Of a stretch of 64,000 nucleotides of DNA, positions 62,676 through 64,000 are shown piece by piece. Every line of letters begins with the position of its first letter. Position 1 is the first letter of the stretch. Below the pieces are notes generated by a model that worked only from the letters and a program-made list of their open reading frames with translations, had not been told where the DNA came from and made no database searches. This DNA comes from Halobacillus litoralis (lineage in GTDB: Bacteria; Bacillota; Bacilli; Bacillales; Halobacillaceae), in NCBI RefSeq assembly GCF_020171725.1, contig NZ_JAIVAJ010000006.1, forward strand, positions 186,001 through 250,000. The letters are read 5' to 3'. The position numbers and the translations under genes were made by a program.

Positions 62676-63353
62676 ATGACGACAAGAATAGTTCTGATTG
62701 ATGACCATAAATTATTCCGCGAAGGCGTTAAAAGAATATTAGACTTTGAATCTAGTTTTGAAGTAGTAGCTGAAGGAGACGACGGATCATCCGCCGCCCA
62801 GCTCATTGAACAATATATGCCGGACGTCGTGTTGATGGACATCAACATGCCGACTATGAACGGCGTGGAAGCAACAGCAGAAATTACAAAGAAATTCCCG
62901 GACATGAAAGTCATCATCCTATCCATTCACGATGATGAAAACTACGTAACCCACGCATTGAAGACCGGTGCACAAGGTTACCTGTTGAAAGAAATGGATT
63001 CCGATGCCCTGATCGAAGCGATCAAAGTGGTAGGAGACGGGGGATCTTATCTTCACCCGAAAGTGACGCACAACCTCGTCGCTGAATACCGCCGCCTTTC
63101 CGAAACGAACGGCAACAACGCGTACCGCACGATCGAGTACCGTAAGCCGCTTCACCTTCTGACGCGACGCGAATGCGAAGTCCTTCAGCTATTGGCTGAT
63201 GGAAACAGCAACCGCGGCGTTGCAGAATCTCTGTATATCAGTGAAAAAACGGTTAAAAACCACGTGAGTAACATTTTGCAGAAAATGAACGTGAACGACC
63301 GTACGCAAGCCGTTGTGACGGCGATTAAAAATGGCTGGGTCGAAGTGATCTAG
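62676..63353 (+). CDS. degU: Response regulator DegU
   Basis: 225 residues, AGGAGG before the ATG. Receiver domain (1-120) with the phospho-acceptor Asp55 in VLMDINMP, Thr/Lys switch residues ([14 protein letters not shown]). LuxR/NarL helix-turn-helix (about 155-220; [20 protein letters not shown], then [17 protein letters not shown]). Directly downstream of degS, its cognate kinase. Likely to regulate secreted enzymes, which gives it a possible link to the wall hydrolases upstream; no binding sites were identified. Confidence 0.96.
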   Translation: MTTRIVLIDDHKLFREGVKRILDFESSFEVVAEGDDGSSAAQLIEQYMPDVVLMDINMPTMNGVEATAEITKKFPDMKVIILSIHDDENYVTHALKTGAQGYLLKEMDSDALIEAIKVVGDGGSYLHPKVTHNLVAEYRRLSETNGNNAYRTIEYRKPLHLLTRRECEVLQLLADGNSNRGVAESLYISEKTVKNHVSNILQKMNVNDRTQAVVTAIKNGWVEVI

Positions 63354-63364
63354 TCAGGAAGGAA

Positions 63365-63401
63365 GGCCTGAAGAGGAAGTGCCTCTTCGGGTCTTTTTTT
63401 G
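63365..63401 (+). terminator. Intrinsic terminator of degS-degU
   Basis: AAGGCCTGAAGAGG-AAGTG-CCTCTTCGGGTCTT stem-loop followed by T7. Confidence 0.9.
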
Positions 63402-63685
63402 TTTTGGGAAAAGGTAGAGAGAAAGCGCCTCACGTCCGTTTTGGTTTTGCTGAGAGGCTGAAACGGTTGGGAGAAGAATTCTCGATGCGTCTTTGAGTCC
63501 AAATCCGGATCAAAACAGCCGCGAGCGCCATGCTCACGACCGTTTTTCGAAAACGGCCTGCACCAACCCCACTTGATTCGTAATTTCAGATGCAAAAAGG
63601 GCGGGGTTCATGTAGAATGAGAGAAAACGCATAGAAAATGAACGCATACATAAAGTGAAGTAAAGAATATAGGGAGTGACCGAGT
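63402..63685. other. Gap before degV
   Basis: About 280 bp without a credible gene. A CCGTTTT-TCG-AAAACGG hairpin lies at 63540-63556, and a GGTTGGGAGAAGAATTCTCG stretch at 63457 vaguely resembles the hairpins at 27590 and 41630. Nothing else is recognised. Confidence 0.45.
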
Positions 63686-64000
63686 ATGAAAACGGCGGTG
63701 CTGACAGATAGTACAGCGTATCTGCCCCGGAAAGTCCGGGACGAAAAACATATACATATGGTGCCTTTGAACGTCATTTTTGGACATGAATCGTACCAGG
63801 AAGAAGTGGATCTGAAGGCCGATGATTTTTATGACATGGTCAAAGAAGGTGGCGATCTTCCGAAGACGTCGCAGCCTTCTACGGGTTTGATGGTTGAAAA
63901 GCTGGAAGAGCTCGCGAAAGAGTATGATGCGGTCGTTGCGGTTCATTTGTCGAGCGGCATCAGCGGGACGTATCAAGGCATGGTGACAGCAGGCGACATG
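63686..64000 (+). CDS. degV: DegV family fatty-acid-binding protein (5' part)
   Basis: The first 105 codons are present and the frame is open to the window edge. GGGAG precedes the ATG by seven bases. VLTDSTAYLPR opens the DegV fold; PLNVIFGHESYQEEVDL and LPKTSQPSTG (fatty-acid carboxylate loop) and VVAVHLSSGISGTYQG match DegV/YviA. These proteins bind fatty acids for FakA-type kinases. Position after degU matches B. subtilis. Confidence 0.9.
   Translation, partial: MKTAVLTDSTAYLPRKVRDEKHIHMVPLNVIFGHESYQEEVDLKADDFYDMVKEGGDLPKTSQPSTGLMVEKLEELAKEYDAVVAVHLSSGISGTYQGMVTAGDM

Noticed and set aside
63457..63556. Gene between degU and degV
   Set aside because: Only short frames without ribosome binding sites; one small hairpin is the sole structure.

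Overview
The window looks like chromosome of a moderately halophilic, endospore-lineage Bacillaceae bacterium; Halobacillus or a close relative is my best guess. The reasons are Bacillus-type ribosome binding sites, the B. subtilis-like gene order tagO - LCP protein - yvyE - degS - degU - degV at the right end, very acidic Asp/Glu-rich secreted proteins, an SLH-anchored S-layer protein, and a SecA2/SlaP pair. The species call is inference. I see no rRNA, tRNA, phage module, transposase or CRISPR array.

Layout. (1) 0-8.6 kb: surface proteins. A two-gene operon encodes a leucine-rich-repeat protein and an RCC1-propeller/Big2 protein, followed by a membrane-anchored Ser-rich protein and an S-layer protein with three SLH domains. 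(2) 8.6-13.7 kb: sugar oxidation/isomerisation genes (ThuA-like, two Gfo/Idh/MocA, two AP-endonuclease-2-type isomerases) behind cre-like sites. (3) 14-18 kb: a Ktr-type potassium channel subunit, a ROK sugar kinase and a ROK repressor. (4) 18.2-27.1 kb: a galactoside operon with ABC importer, GH36 alpha-galactosidase, mutarotase-like protein and GH42 beta-galactosidase. It is divergent from the ROK repressor, with shared operator-like repeats and cre boxes. (5) 27-34.4 kb: small accessory genes, including a DsbA/FrnE-like protein, a cell-wall endopeptidase without a signal peptide, an AEC transporter, a divergent pair of sigma-70-like proteins and a VanZ protein. (6) 34.4-37.7 kb: hom-thrC-thrB. 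(7) 38-44.5 kb: a LacI regulator with a sucrose-type PTS, then manA and pgcA. (8) 44.7-59.2 kb: envelope island with an IDEAL-domain protein, a lipoprotein, a secreted phosphodiester glycosidase, slaP-secA2, two paralogous amidases, tagO and a glucosaminidase. (9) 59.5-64 kb: LCP protein, yvyE, degS, degU and the start of degV.

Two themes tie the window together. First, six secreted proteins (at 0-5 kb, 46.6-49.2 kb and 53.6-59.2 kb) carry the same roughly 100-residue Ig-like module, with a W-x-[VI]-x-FN signature, attached to very different partners (RCC1 propeller, LRR, glycosidase, amidases, glucosaminidase). They lie in the same region as an S-layer protein and the SecA2/SlaP accessory export pair, suggesting one surface-layer-associated secretome. 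Second, the intergenic DNA is structured. Two arrays of hairpins, 36 kb apart, share an almost exact 52-bp period, and each lies between convergent genes. Four long palindromic intergenic elements sit downstream of genes. Start codons were chosen by Shine-Dalgarno spacing, and several differ from the longest possible reading frame.
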